From Halichondria panicea (taxonomy: Eukaryota; Porifera; Demospongiae; Suberitida; Halichondriidae), in assembly GCF_963675165.1 (NCBI RefSeq), contig NC_087387.1:3498990-3562989 (forward strand): a stretch of 64,000 bases of DNA, read 5' to 3'. The notes beneath the pieces are model-generated. The model did no database searches. It had not been told where the DNA came from and saw nothing but the letters and a program-made list of their open reading frames with translations. Shown in pieces: positions 1 through 12,349 of this stretch. Positions within the stretch are counted from its first letter, which is position 1. Each line of letters starts with the position of its first letter. The translations under genes were made by a program, and so were the position numbers.

Positions 1-936
1 ACATAATTATTCCATCACATATTCCATCCATAGGTTCGTAGATCCCCAAACACAGCAGGACCTACAGTAAAAAGAATTACAATAAATAATTTTTTTTACA
101 GCAAAAGATAATTATAACTGACACATGGGACAATAAATTCTCAAACACATGAACACACAACCCCACTGCCAAAGTCGACTTGCACATAACTTGACACATA
201 GGACTTGACACATAGGACAATACACATAGGACAATAAATGCACTTTTAAAACAATTGCTGAGAGAATCTTGTTATCGATTGACATGTGACCGAAATTTTT
301 GTAGGTCTCTATACAAGAATTGACCCAATAGATAGCCCAGGATCGCAGCGAAGAACAGTCTGTCCAGCAAACATCGTGCAGACATACATACAGACATACA
401 TACGTACGAGGGAGGATTATTTTATAATTATGCAGTGAATACGATGACCAGGAGAGGTTGTTCCAAGTTACGTGGTATGTGGATGGCGTGGTATGTGGAT
501 GGAGACGTTACAGGTTGGTTATTTAGCACACCACACGCACACACACCAACGATGATTACAAATGTGACTCTACAACGAGGATCTAATGTCTTCCTTAGAT
601 GATACATTCGCAGCACAAGATAATTTCCATCTTGTGGTGAGTCCATCGTACTAAACGCATCACTATTAAAAAAAATAGGGCAGTGGGGTCATGAGTAGTT
701 TGCATCACTTTAGTTTGCCAACCCACCAAATTAGCTTGATGTTATCTCCGCCCCCAAGCTCGCCCCCAAGCTTGTAGAGATGGGCGTGGGTCAATGGCTG
801 TGCACAAACTAACCATCGATTTTATGCCTTGCTGCTGCCTCGATGGAAGTATGTGTGGCCTTTAAAAGGCTGCACTCTGGCTGCTTAGCAAGCATGTAGA
901 CTACTTGTGAAGTGCCTGTGTACACAAAATTAATAG
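1..936. other. No gene seen; short tandem motif
   Basis: I see no supportable coding region here. A short imperfect tandem motif based on gacacataggac lies at about 176-240. The rest is ordinary AT-rich sequence with some G/C-rich patches near 750-790. Confidence 0.5.
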
Positions 937-1836
937 CTTGCTGCTTCCTCTTCGAAAATATTCTTTGGCTACCAAGATGAGGCCAAGATAAAGCTCTGCC
1001 CCGGAACCAAGCTAATCCTATATGCTGATGACATCCTCCTTTACAGGCCAGTAATTTCAGATAACGATCTCACTCAGCTCCAGCAGGATATTAATGCAGT
1101 TCACAACTGGACTATACAACATGGTCTCCTTCTAAACAACAAAAAAACCAATGTTCTACCCATCACAAGATCTATGAATGCGATCCCACTCACCCTCTCT
1201 ATTTCAAACCAGCAAATCCCCATTGTGGAATGTTTCAAGTACCTCGGCGTCACCATCTCTAAGAATCTGTCCTGGTCTGAGCACATTACCAACACTGTGA
1301 GGACATCCAAACAACAACTGGGATTGCTCCACAGGAAGTTAAAAGATGCATCACAGCAATCAAAGCATACAATTTACAGGAGCACTGTACTACCCAAACT
1401 TGAATACTGCGCCGCAGTATGGGACCCCCATCAATCAACACTCACCAAGAAACTGGAGAACACCCAATCATTTGCCTGCAAAATCATAACCAAAGAATGG
1501 AAATCTGACTATACTTCTCTACTTAACAAACTCCAACTCAAATCTCTTAAAGACCGCAGGAATATCCAAAAACTTAAAGTATGCTTCAAAATCATCAACA
1601 ACAAATCCTGTATTCCTCCCTCTGTCTTCTCACCCCACCCATCCCCTTCCCCCCGTCATCCGCACAGCCAAATACTCTTTATACCACATGTGGGCACCTC
1701 ATCCCACAAACATTCCTTTTTTCTGGATGTAATACCAAAATGGAATTCTTTACCACCAGAAGTTATCAACAGCTCCTCTGATTCATCATTTAAATCGAAC
1801 CTCAGTAGCTTTTTGTGTAATAATTATTATAATTAG
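937..1836 (+). pseudogene. Reverse transcriptase C-terminal fragment (LINE ORF2)
   Basis: The frame is open from 937 (after a stop at 934-936) to the stop before 1837. It contains LILYADDILLYRP, with the catalytic YADD of RT motif C at about 1021-1032, then KYLGVTISKNLSW (about 1219-1257), then a C-terminal thumb-like region ending KWNSLPPEV. The internal ATG at 1174 lies after the catalytic box and is not a real start. RT fingers, motifs A and B, and the endonuclease are missing. In known families this protein copies the element RNA at a nicked target. The family (CR1/jockey-like) is inferred from the motif style and was not tested. It is a dead-on-arrival copy with an intact reading frame over the part that remains. 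Confidence 0.85.
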
Positions 1837-1985
1837 CCGTAGCTCCTGTTTTATTTCTCTGTTTTTGTGTTGTCCAGGGGAAGTCTTCACACTAGCCATC
1901 TGAGCTACCTGATCTACCCTTATGCACACCTTGGTTTTGCATAAAAATTTCTTAAATAAAAAAAAAAATAAAAAAAAAAAAAAAT
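937..1985 (+). mobile_element. 5'-truncated non-LTR (LINE) retrotransposon with A-rich tail
   Basis: This is the 3' part of a non-LTR retrotransposon. It starts abruptly within the reverse transcriptase, just upstream of a YADD box, runs through the C-terminal end of the protein and ends in an A-rich tail at about 1956-1984. 5' truncation plus a 3' A-tail is the usual signature of target-primed reverse transcription. No clear target-site duplication was found by eye. The endonuclease domain and the first half of the RT are absent, so this copy cannot be autonomous. Confidence 0.85.
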
Positions 1986-3190
1986 GAGGGTCTACCAATT
2001 GATACTACTCAAGTCCTACATGTAACTTTTTTTTTTTTTTTTTTTAAGTATCCTAGCTCAGCAGAACTTCAATCGCATTCATGATACTATCCAATCTGCC
2101 ACAGATCATGCAACATTCACAAGTTGCTCCCTCCCACCCTCCCAGATTGACAATATTATGTTAACTTTGTGTAATGTGTCATTTTTGTGGTTATGACTAA
2201 GAGATCACGGAGACCATAGGAGAGCGATTTCCTGTACATAATGGCCCATGCGGTGTACCCACGCAATAGTTTGGTGCCCAGAAGAGCACATTTTCATTGT
2301 GTGTTGCAGCTTGGTAAGTAGTATTACATTGGTAAGTAGCTCATAACATAATCTAGCTCATAACATAATCTAGAACATTCCATACAAGTGTCCATACAAG
2401 TGTCCATACATGTATCCTTCTCGCTTGCGTTGGGATGTTCAATAGTCCTTCGGCACTTTCCACACAGGCATTTTCCACACAACGAAAGTTAATTACCTTT
2501 TCCAGATCTCTGGGGGACGAAAGTGCTTGCGCATACTATCAACTGTGCATGAAAATGGTCACTTTAGTTGCAACTGCATTTTAAGATGCCATGTGCTTGA
2601 GCAATACTGAATGAAAATTTGAACTTCAAAGACTTACAACAAAGTAGTTCTTCAGTCTATAGGTCTAAACATAATGAGAAAGGAGAAATGCTAGGCAAGT
2701 ACACAGTATTGAGGCTGTACTGTAGTCGAACAGAGGCGACAGTCAAGTGAAGAGATTCCAAGTGAGAGATCACGAGGAAAAGGTGGTTGGAGGTTTATAG
2801 ATAAGTCCAAATAGCCGTCTTTGTAGCAAGCATTTTCGTCATTTGTACAGTTGTATAGCACCAGCTCTACCTCATGATGCAGCTTATTATGGCAGTCATA
2901 TATAAACTGTGAAATGTTGTTATTAATAAAATGTCGTACAGAACATGTTACAGAGAATATTGATAATGGCTACAGTACTATCAGTCTATCTATGTTATCT
3001 AGTTCTTGTGCATACAAGCCCAGAGCTTGTATCAAATGTGAGAATGGACATGAACACAAGCAGTATTGTCTAAGTAGTGTTGTTTCTCTTTCTTGTTGAC
3101 TTTGAGAATCCCTCTCAGTATTTAACTTGAGGCAGATTCTTGGGATGTCAACTTGCATTGTCATCAATCAGAGTTTTGTTCTCTGTTATT
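1986..3190. other. No gene seen
   Basis: There is a T-tract at about 2029-2046 and otherwise unique-looking sequence. Short open frames near 2914-3167 on both strands have no recognisable domain and overlap each other, so I do not call them. Confidence 0.4.
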
Positions 3191-3234
3191 TTTATTGCCA
3201 TAGTTTGGAGGCAACAAAAGTAGAGGCAAAGTGA

Positions 3235-3990
3235 TGCATTCCAATGACGTAAGCGTGTCACGGATGGCTTCAAATTTTCTACCGTTGCCAATCCTTCCCT
3301 TCCTATATCTTTGATTGAACGTACCAATGTATACGAAGATGTGATTGACTTGTATCGCGAAGTATCCAATCTTTATTTACGATGGAGGAGTTATTTGAAG
3401 GAATAACTATTTTGATACCTATGCTACATCCTCAATCAGACTTGACTCTACTTCCGATCATACCAAAGTTGGAGGCCCATTCGCATTGCTTGCCTACTCT
3501 TCCACCAAATGTTCTTTTGGATTCTTTTTTGGATTACATCACCCTCAAACGTGCCCTACTTCAATCGAAGTGTGAAGTATTTTCTTCTGAATTACAAGAC
3601 GAGTTAACTTGCCCAATTTGGCTGTGTGCTTTTGGCTGCTGCCAACTCCTTCTAATCTGATGATGATGATGCAACAAGTTGCTCGATATGAGTTCCTGAC
3701 TGATAAATATGGTATACTTCCCGATGACATTAAGTTTCTGCGAATTCTAGTTTTTATCGCGACAGGAATCTAGAGTGTGTGGAGCCATGATGGGCACTAT
3801 GCAGCCAAATGAATTGGGTCTCTTCCTACGATTTGTTACTGGAAGCTGTGTGTGCAATACAATCGATTGCACTTTGGAATAGAAGTTTCTACTTCACTGA
3901 CTTCAGGAATGACTTCGTAAGCTCGTACAAACGAAGAATTTTCATGGAGGATGGAATCAGCGTATGAATCAGCGTTTATTGAACTGAACT
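3235..3990 (+). pseudogene. Decayed HECT-like E3 ligase C-terminal fragment
   Basis: Three forward frames carry pieces of one protein. The first is VYEDVIDLYREVSNLYLRW (about 3331-3388). The second is MQQVARYEFLTDKYGILPDD (about 3669-3728). The third is NELGLFLRFVTGSCVC (about 3808-3855), followed by DCTLE and, in another frame, EEFSWRMESA near 3940. The FLRFVTGS segment and the tail resemble the C-lobe of HECT-type proteins common in transposon-rich invertebrate genomes. Stops and frameshifts separate the pieces, and the stretch where the catalytic Cys would lie appears shortened, so this is not functional. Family assignment is from motif memory only. A second, better HECT gene of transposon origin lies at 32945-34450. 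Confidence 0.4.
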
Positions 3991-4029
3991 TGAATTATAA
4001 CTGAGGCCATTTAGTCTGCATTTTTGTAT

Positions 4030-4940
4030 AATTATATTGTTGTGATGCCATGAGATGTTATACGACATTTTTGTATTGACACTATGATGAGATCCCGTTC
4101 GTAAGAAGTAGCCCACCATCGTAGGTCGGATCGAAAACCCACATTCAACCAAATCAGATGGTGCAGTTCTTTTGCTACCGTGGACAATGCGATCATTCTT
4201 CTCAAAAATGACATGTTGCAGCTGACCTGACCAATCAGGGAGATTAACTCCTACGTTCGGACCAACCTCGGATTTCTCTCTGTAAACGAATGAGTTTTTC
4301 CTGGCATGCCCAAGAAAGTTAACCGCTTAGCAATCGGGACCCCTAAACGAGCACAAGTGACTAGCGTCTGAGCGAGCGCCAGTTGGGTGTTGGGGGCACC
4401 AAATATAAATAGTCGTCCAAGTAGTGAATGGCTCGGGTCCCCTGCTGGCCGGCGTTAAATATCTTGGGAGCCGATCTTAAACCAAATGGCAGGAAGCATC
4501 GGCATAGAGGTTCCCTCTCCACGACATTACCCAACAACAGACGATCCTCGGGGTGAACCCTGTATGCACTCTCAATATTCAACTTTGCAAGCAGCGACCC
4601 TTTTCCCAATTCACTAAACCTTTGAACTGCTTCGTCCACCGAGGTGTACTTTTAATGAACATACTCCCGTTCGATACCATCATTAACACTCGCACCCGCA
4701 GGATGCGACAGGCCTAAAATTAGTCTCCACTTTCCCAGTTTGGGGATAACACAAAACCGGCTGACCTGCATCTGTGCCCCCACTCGTGGGTCAAGAGGAC
4801 GACCCATTGAAAGTTCCTTGCCGTCAATAATCTCACTGCTTAGCTTTTACCGAGGTGCAGACACAATCCTAATAACGGAAGCCAATCCGAAAGCGACCGC
4901 TCTCAATGTAGGCTGCATACATGACTCGTCCATTCCCTGA
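4030..4940 (-). pseudogene. DIRS-type reverse transcriptase / RNase H fragment
   Basis: On the minus strand the order is SRFCVIPK, LGLSHPAGASVNDGI, GKGSLLAKLNIESAYR, then LPFGLRSAPKIFNA, then HYLDDYLYL (the catalytic YLDD box, about 4425-4400). Downstream, in a disturbed frame, are GFRSDLRWW and FLRRMIALS, matching the start of the RNase H part of the second copy. The 92-residue open frame at 4361-4639 covers the RT core only. Frameshifts flank it on both sides. In the family this enzyme copies the element RNA. This copy cannot make a full product. Confidence 0.75.
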
Positions 4941-5289
4941 CCACTAAGGGGGTGGTCACTTCTAGTATCGGTATCTAGTATCGGTATCCTTCCTTCAAAC
5001 AGTCACTGCTATACATTAACATAATATCAAGGGTGTAGTAAGCTAGAGTGCAAGTGCGCTATAGCGTTAGTGGTCAGGCCAAGGTAACCATTTTACTATT
5101 ATGATATTGACGACCATTACATCATATAATGAGGTACTTACCACTAGCACTTGCTAATTAATTTTTTTTTTTGACAACCATAATATATTTGTGCATGCAC
5201 TGTAATAACACTGGAATAAATAAGTCTGCGTAACAATCGGTATATCAAAACAATCAGATCAAAGGTTGTACAGGATCCTCTCTTTTCCT

Positions 5290-5870
5290 GTCATCACACC
5301 ATTTCTTGTGAGGTCCTGCACACCGGGAGCTCAAAGGGGGCAATTCTCAGCCTCGCATCGGCCAGGCCGTCATTCCAGGCTCCCCTCCTTCGCTTCTTAC
5401 GAGGGCTCTTTCGAAGGACCCGGGTGGCTCATTCTGGGAACAGTTCTGCTTGGTTGCAGGGAACATTCCTCTTGACCGTAATCCGACGCCGTGCAGATCG
5501 AACAGAATTTGCCCCTTCCTCTTTGAGCTAAAAAGGTTATCAAAAGACGTCATCTGCTGGCGGAACAGTGAGCCACACCACGTCCTCCACAGTGCTGAGC
5601 TCCTTAGTACCCAACTCAGTATGTCAGGGAACCTCCATATTGTCTTTGAGGGAGCTCCACAAACTCGCCCTTAATGATTCGTTTTACCAGCCTGACTGGG
5701 ACCACGGGCAACGCTTCCCCGAGGCTCTGGTCGGTCCACTACCTAAGTTCAGGTCACCTCCTGTGCAAGGGGGCTCGATCAGTTTGCAACCATATTGTGT
5801 GCAGGGTCTCACTCAAAGACCTAGAGCTGCTGCTAACCTAGTTGGTAATTATACTTAGTTGGTAATTAGA
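5290..5870 (-). pseudogene. DIRS gag-like remnant
   Basis: The minus strand carries LGEALPVVPVRLVKRIIKGE followed by FVELPQ (about 5730-5645). This resembles the conserved core of DIRS-like gag proteins that precedes a cysteine-rich segment. Further on, a region rich in Cys (FCSIC, EECSLQP) may be the remains of the zinc-binding part. Stops interrupt it. It lies upstream of the RT fragment in the correct order. The forward-strand frames over the same bases are shadows. Confidence 0.5.
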
Positions 5871-6305
5871 ACATATTGCAAAGTGGGTGTGGTTTTCTAT
5901 GTGTGGTTTTCTATATGTAAGTATTTATACCCATGGCAACTGCTTATTCATCTAAAAGCAGAGTGACACCTTCTCCTCTACTGCTCGCCCTCTAGCCGCC
6001 ACATTTTCTTCTCTCACTCTTTTCTCACTTCGCTCACGGTACTACTCTTTTCTCACTCTACTCCCACCGCTCACGGTACGTTGTGACTCATCACCCAGAG
6101 GGTCTTCTTGAGTCGGGGTGTGTGTGTGTGTGTGGGTGGGTAGGTGGGTAGGTGAGACTGAGAGCATGTAAACGGGGCCTCTCGGAGTGTGTGTGGGCAT
6201 GTGTGAGTGTGTGGGCGAGGTCACTTCCGGATCTGGTTGTTGATCTGGTTGTTGACTGACTCTGGATCCTATACGTAAGACTCCATGCTTCTTTGCCGTC
6301 CATAG
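5871..6305. repeat. Pyrimidine-rich and (GT)n/GTGGG low-complexity stretch
   Basis: A C/T-rich block with repeated 'ctcacggtac' elements lies at about 5960-6080. A GT-rich microsatellite with GGGTAGGT steps runs from 6116 to about 6225. Open frames across it (repeated Thr-His-Pro) are low-complexity artefacts. Confidence 0.6.
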
Positions 6306-8940
6306 TGCATTTTATTGCATGCTAGTCATACATGCTACATGCCTTATTATCACGACACCGTTTGCTCTAGTTACCGTTACCCGTGGCGCGCGTGGGCGGC
6401 CACGGGTCCGTTGGTCGGTCGTTTTGTCACAGGTATATCTGCTCACCTGGGTACCACAGTGGCAGATTTTGATGTTAAAGCAGCTACACATGGCCTGATA
6501 GTAGAAAGCTAAAACTTACTGGTTGGTTGTTGGCTGACCCATGCAGTCCACAGTACATGTCCTCACATGTACTGCTCCATGCCTCCTGGTTTAACGCTCT
6601 TGAGTTGCTGTGCTAGTCATACATGCTACATGCACTGCATCATCATCACTCTTCTGGTTTCTTTATTATCATGTCACCAGCCGAGGGTTTGTTTGTTTGT
6701 TTGTCTGTTTGTGATGAGTATCTACTCACCTGGATGCCTTCACAGAACAATATCTTGATTTAAATAGTGGCTTCTTTGTCGAGCAAAATCAGGTCTGCTT
6801 ACCTGCGTTTACAGTATGACTTTTGATAGTGGCAGCTTTCGGTGTTAAAGCTTCTTTGTCTAATAAAAAAAGCGAACAAAATGTAGAACTTGCACATGCG
6901 TTACTTATAACTGAAGTGATCCTGTACCAAGAACAATGGAACAGGGTCACTAAAGTAGAAAGCTGTATATACCAGGAACAATGGAACAGGGTCACTAAAG
7001 TAGAAGCTTCACTAAAGTAGAAGCTATAGCTCCCCTACTCCGTGCAGCCTGAGACTCCAGGCTTCTTTACTGTGATCCTAATCCACAGTGCCAGTGCCAC
7101 TACCTGTTCTCAAATGTTTCAGCATGCCTCCAGTATTTTATTGCTCCTGAGTTGCTGTGCAAGTCATACATGATAACAATTATATTTCTGCATTATATTT
7201 CTGGTTTCTTTTTAATCATGTCAAATCATGTCACCAGCCGAAGCCGAGGGTTGTGCTCTAGTTTGTCGTTTGTCATGAGAATCTCTACTCACCAGCCTTC
7301 ACACAACAATATCAGATATATCAGATTTTGATGTTAAAGTTTCTTTGTCGAATAAAAGCAAACAAAAGCAGCTCGGCCATTATTTTCATTGTGAGTTTTC
7401 CACATGGGTTACTTACAGCTGAAGTGATCCTGTACCAGGAACAATGGAACAGGGTCACTAAGTACAATAGCTACCTACCTCTGCTGACTACGTATTTGCA
7501 GCTGAAGTGATCCTGTACCAGGAACAATAAGAGTGAATGGTCCAGGCCTAGCTGTGATCCCAGTCCACAGTGCATGCCAGTCCACAGTGCATGTCTCATG
7601 TGACATGTACCACTCAATGTTTCAGCCTCCAGTGTTTAGCTATTGAGTTGCTACATGCACTGCATTATTAGTTTGTTTGTTTGTTTGTTTGTTTGTAACA
7701 ACTCACCTGGATGCCATAGCACTGCGTTTACAGCATAGATAGTCTTCACACAACAATATCTTGGTGGCAGATTTTGATGTTAAAGCTTTTTTGTCGAGTA
7801 AAAGCGAGCAAAAACTAAGAACTTGCCACATGGCCTTGAGTCCTTGAGTCAAGGTACAGGATCACTTCAGCTAAAAATACGTAGTCAAGGATTGATTATG
7901 TATTTTCAGCTGAAGTGATGAAGTGATGAAGTGATCCCGTACCAGGAACAATTGAATACTGTCAAGAAAGTAGAATTGTGACTGGTTGTATCCGTACTCC
8001 AGAGCAGGCTGCATGTACGTTGTTAGTTTAGTTTTATTGCTTTTGAGTTGCTGTACTGTGCTAGTGCATGCTAGTCATACATGCTACTTCTTTATTATCA
8101 TGTCACCAGCCGAGGGTTTGCACTTTAGTGCTCTAGTTTGTCTGTTTGTTACCCGAGGTGCGTGTGGGCGCGCGTGGGCGGCCACGGGTCGGTTGTTGGT
8201 TTGTTTGTTTGTGTGATTTTTTCTACTCACCTGGATGCCACAGCACTGCCAACAATATCTACATCATTCTGGTTTCATGTCACCGTTTGTGCTCTAGTTA
8301 CCTTACCCGAGGCGCATGGGTTGTTTGTTTGTCTGTTTGTGATGGAATTTTCTACTCACCTGGATGCCACAGCACTGCGTTTACAGCATGACAGTATCTT
8401 GATTTAAATAGTGGCATGTTAAAGCTTACGAAGTAGCTATATAATAGAAGCAGCTATATAATAACAAAATGTATATAATAACAAAATGTAGCTTGAACAG
8501 AACTTGCACATGCGTTACTTATAACTGAAGTGATCCTGTACCAAGAACGATGGAACAGGGTCACTAAAGTAGAATGATTATACCAAGAACAATGGAACAG
8601 GGTCACTAAAACAGGGTCACTAAAACAGAAAGCTTGAATTATAGCTCCTGCTTTTAGCTCTGGGTGGACGTGCATATAGTACCACTAGTCTACCTGTTCT
8701 CAAATGTTTCAGCATGCCTAGTTTATTGTTCGTCATACGTTATATTAATTTCTGGTTTCTTTATAATCATGTGACCAGCCGAGCTCTAGTTTGTTTGTTT
8801 GTTTGTTTGTGATGGGATTTTCTACTCACCACAGCACTGCGTTTACAGCCTTCACACAACAATATCTTGATTTAAATAGTGGCTTCTTTGTCGAGCAAAA
8901 GCTAAGAAGCTTGAACAAGCTTGTGAGACTAGGTCTGCTT
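6306..8940 (+). repeat. CR composite tandem repeat, array 1 (+)
   Basis: Several irregular units share a fixed order of boxes. Box 1 contains cctgtaccaggaacaatgg followed by acagggtcac. Box 2 contains gactccaggcttcttta. Box 3 contains tttcagcatgcc. Box 4 contains tcatgtcaccagccgaggg. Box 5 is (gttt)n followed by actcacctggatgcc, then tttaaatagtggcag and ttaaagcttctttgtcgag. Box 6 is a diverged version of box 5 starting gtctgcttacctggatgtt. Units are truncated or have gained boxes such as the GC-rich gcgtgggcggccacggg. I see no protein. Short open frames here recur only because the repeat recurs. Confidence 0.85.
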
Positions 8941-10300
8941 ACAAAATTACATGTGAGAATAGTGTGAATAGTGTCTCGTTAGTAATAGTGTCTCGTTAGT
9001 ACTAGCTGGGGGCTGGTTTTAAATATCATTATATATTTTTGGTCACCGATGCTTTATCTTTTGCAGGTAAGTCGTTTATTGAACTCGTTGAACTCGTACA
9101 CTATCTATTCAAGATACCAGACGAATACCAGACGTCCAATCCTTCTTAAGCTGTCAAGATCCATTAGAGAATCAACGAGGTGGTGGACAATCCAAATGTT
9201 GAAGAATTTACGAAGAATACCCGAGTCATTAACTAAAAGGACCAGCTCGTGGGAACTGTAGAGGTGGTAGTAAACGAAGTTCTACATGTACAGATGGAGA
9301 GAACATTCAACAGTATGTATAATTGCAATGTCATGGTTACTGTTTTGATTATATGAAAATTGATTATGATGGATGATGATGAGACATAATTATAATTAAC
9401 AATTGAACCCAAGAACCGCCATGAGCTGGCAGCTGTAGATCTGGACTTCTCTTTCGGTTTAGAAATTAACTGCTTTCTTAATCCTTTGGATTTCTGTTTC
9501 TGAACTTTTCAACCCATGCACTTGCCAATGAAAATCCACGAATTTTTACCCAATCTTCGACAATCTGAACTTTTCAACCCATGCACTTGCCAATGAAAAT
9601 CTTACCCAATCTTTGACAATCATTCTTAACAGGGCCCAGTCTGCACTGACAATACACCACCAGAAAATTAACATCCTCATTCTCGAGAATGGCAGCAATG
9701 ATCATTGGTGCTTCGAAGCCCACTTCTGCGATTCATGCTCACCTTCACTGCCCTTCACTGCCCTCGTCCAACAAATCAAAAATACAAAGTAGCACGGGTT
9801 GATTTTGGAAGCTGAGCCTGCAGTAGACCATAGATCTGGTAAGGGCGCTACATGTTGTACTTGGGTCTTGCCGTGGATAGCTTTGAACATTAACCCTTTA
9901 ACCGCCACAGGCCGCCCGCAATAGCAATAGTGACTTTTTTTGCGAAATTCTGCGATACTTAGGAAGTAGCTCGAACTACGCACATCCCTGTATAGAGGAA
10001 GAGCACGTGTCTAGAAATTTCCAAGCCACGTTGCTATGTTAAAATTTCATTAGCATCTTACTGCACAAAGTTTATACTAGGTTGTTTACTTGTACCGATG
10101 TGCTTGAGGACAGCAATGGCGATGTCTCCTCTGGTGATGACAGTGCCTATGAAGGAGTAGGATACCTGGGACTGAGGACATGCATGACATGGACCTAGAC
10201 GCTAGAGCTATGGACCAGGACGGTGAAAGACCAGGATAGGGCTCACTGTGTGACTCTGGCAAGTAGTATAGTATAGCTAGAATATCAGTAGTAAGTATAG
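8941..10300. other. Unrecognised stretch; possible piggyBac end near 9890
   Basis: The forward strand at 9085-9330 carries a weak open region (ELVHYLF, NPNVEEF) that I do not recognise. The minus strand at 9702-9983 has a 93-residue frame, also unrecognised. A near-duplicate of about 45 bp (aacttttcaacccatgcac) occurs at about 9499 and 9566. At 9890-9906 the sequence ttaaccctttaaccgcc looks like a piggyBac-type end after a TTAA, and an acidic stretch EDSNGDVSSGDDSAYEG lies at about 10107-10157, but no right end was found. Confidence 0.3.
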
Positions 10301-11048
10301 TACCGTACCCTCGCGAAAATAAGCCCATCTTGAATAAACGCCCATCCCCTCTTTTGCTTCGAAGTTCTTGCACAAGGGTATTTTCACTCGATTATAAGCC
10401 CACCCAGAATAAGAAGTTGAGCATGCGCAGTAGCTGAATGCCACATGTTTACTATTAATTTTTGTGAAGAAAGGAAGTTTTAGCTAGTAGCTAGTAAGAC
10501 TATACTCCTTGCTGGACCAAGATCAGACATTATAACTTTCTCTGTATGGATCTGTTTGCCCCTGAAGATCAGGGAACAAGTAGTCCTATAATTATGCTGA
10601 GAAAGGGAACAGAAAGTCTAAGAAAGTTATCACACAGGCTAATTTTGCAGGTTACCTTGCCTTGGTTTTCTGAAACAAAGTACCTGATAGCTGGAGTATG
10701 ACCTACCATCCTTCGAGAAGTTTCTGCTACATCTGACATCAACAAGCAACGAATAGAGTCAGAGTCCACTTTTTCATGTTCATTCTCTTGTCATGCTTTA
10801 ATCATACTCGTGCATTAGTTTATAACATTGTTGTTGTCAATAAAATGTTCATACTATCTATTAAAATGAAAATACAATAAATTAATTAATACAGAATTGC
10901 CATAGAGCAAAGTGTAAACCTCGATTCGATTTGAGGCCGCGGGCGGGCGTATATTCGAATGAAAACTCGCCGTTCGCGATTAAACGCCCAGTCCCCTAAT
11001 AAGCCTAGACTTCTTGCAGAAAAGGGTGGGCGTATTTTCGCGACGGTA
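10301..11048. mobile_element. TA-flanked MITE with long imperfect inverted ends
   Basis: The left end reads TA-CCGTACCCTCGCGAAAATA. The right end, reversed, reads TA-CCGTCGCGAAAATACGCC. Both ends carry further matching blocks over roughly 100 bp (gcccatccc, cgattataagccc and related), so this is a foldback element of about 750 bp. The TA at each side fits a TA target duplication of the Tc1/mariner type. There is no coding capacity. Two stretches of the interior (10370-10900) show nothing I can name. Confidence 0.7.
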
Positions 11049-11920
11049 GTAATAAACAGTCTTTATGTGAGCTTGTAAATTTCATAGATCGTTCACCGAT
11101 ATAGTAATACATGTACGTATTGTACTTCAAATTGATATAATTATCTTAGCACTGTTACATTCATATGATGTGAAAATCAAGGGCTGATCCATAAAAAAAT
11201 TTTTGGGGATTTTATCTCACCGCTGGCCGAGCATTTAAATGGGTGAGCGTAATAACCGTGGTTGTTATGGCAACACATGTTGCACCATTTTATTCCTTGT
11301 TGTATTGGTATATGGTTGCTAGGCATTTTATTGCTCTGGAAACCCGATAGAGAATTTACAGACATTTCACTTCACTGTTAAACTTCACTGTTAATCGACA
11401 GTTACGGTGTTAAATTACTAAGATACTGGCATAAAATTGGTGCCGATAGAACACATAATTATTTGCTTTAGCAGGGAAGCCCAGATTTCATGGTAAATCT
11501 TGGATGTTCACGTAGGTTGTCCACATTTTCTCTCTCCTTGCCTTCTGTGTTTTGGCTGTGCACTTTCTGAGAAGCAGTCCCTTTGAAAAACGTCCACTCT
11601 GGTGAGATTGGCAGGAACCCATACAGCCAGCTTCTCAGCAGTGCAGCTTCTCAGCAGTGTAGATATTTTGAAGGAATTTTCTACATTTCAAGAGTAGAGA
11701 ACGTGGAAAAAAAGATTGACACTAAAAGCTTGCACACAAACAGTCACTACTTACTTGAATCACTAGGGCTAGAGCTGGCTGCAACTCTTCCTAGCAACAC
11801 GTAAATCTTAATCTTCCTGCCATGCCATGCTGCTTCCGTCTAACGCGGACAATCGCGGACAATCCCATGAAATTGGATTCACGTGATCTCGTTCACAATC
11901 CCCTTCCCCTTCCTCTACTA
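11049..11920. other. No gene seen
   Basis: A 73-residue forward frame at 11583-11804 and a minus frame at 11177-11365 have no recognisable domain. A direct repeat 'agcttctcagcagtg' occurs twice at about 11630-11660. Confidence 0.4.
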
Positions 11921-11924
11921 TCAA

Positions 11925-12345
11925 TGCTCATACATGCTACATGCATTACTACTCTTCTGGTTTCTTTATTATCATGTCACCAGCCGAGCTCTAGTTACCC
12001 GAGGCGCGCGTGGGCGGCCACGGGTATAGTAGTCTGTTGGTTTGTTACCCGAGGCCGTTTGTTTGTTTGTCTGTTTGTGGCGAGAATCTCTACTCACCTG
12101 GATGCCATAGCGCTGCGTTTGCAGCCTTCACACAACAATATCTTGCTTTAAATAGTGGCAGATTTAAGTTTAAAAGCGAGCAAAAGTTAAACTTTCCCGT
12201 TGGCAGCTGCTAACTACACGCGGCCTTTATTTGAGATACCCTATGATTTTCCACACGGGTTACTTACAGCTGAAGTGATCCTGTACCAGGAACAATGGAA
12301 CAGGGTCACTAAAGTAGAAAGCTAGAATTGTCTACCTCTGCTGAC
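11925..12345 (+). repeat. CR composite repeat, array 2 (+)
   Basis: Boxes 3, 4, 5 and 1 of the CR repeat appear in the usual order: tacatgctacatgc, tcatgtcaccagccgag, the GC-rich cgcgcgtgggcggcc box, (gttt)n with actcacctggatgcc, and finally ctgtaccaggaacaatgg. The block is cut at its right side by a DIRS-like end. Confidence 0.8.
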
Positions 12346-12349
12346 TACG

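Larger units (their letters stand above)
4030..5870 (-). mobile_element. Decayed DIRS-like retrotransposon, copy 1
   Basis: Reading the minus strand from 5870 to 4030 gives a gag-like segment, then a reverse transcriptase and then the beginning of an RNase H region. This is the same order and the same protein family as the fuller copy at 39330-43400. The tyrosine recombinase and the rest of RNase H are missing. Many stops and frameshifts show it is old. DIRS-type elements integrate with a tyrosine recombinase and leave no target duplication, so no flanking duplication is expected. Confidence 0.65.

Noticed and set aside
6042-6303. Minus-strand His/Thr-rich frames
   Set aside because: They arise from a GT-rich microsatellite.
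8138-8407. Frames such as MSVCYPRCVW and similar ones recurring at 12 kb, 16 kb and 52 kb
   Set aside because: They recur because the CR repeat recurs; frames are short, start at different boxes and contain (gttt)n-encoded CLFVCLF runs.
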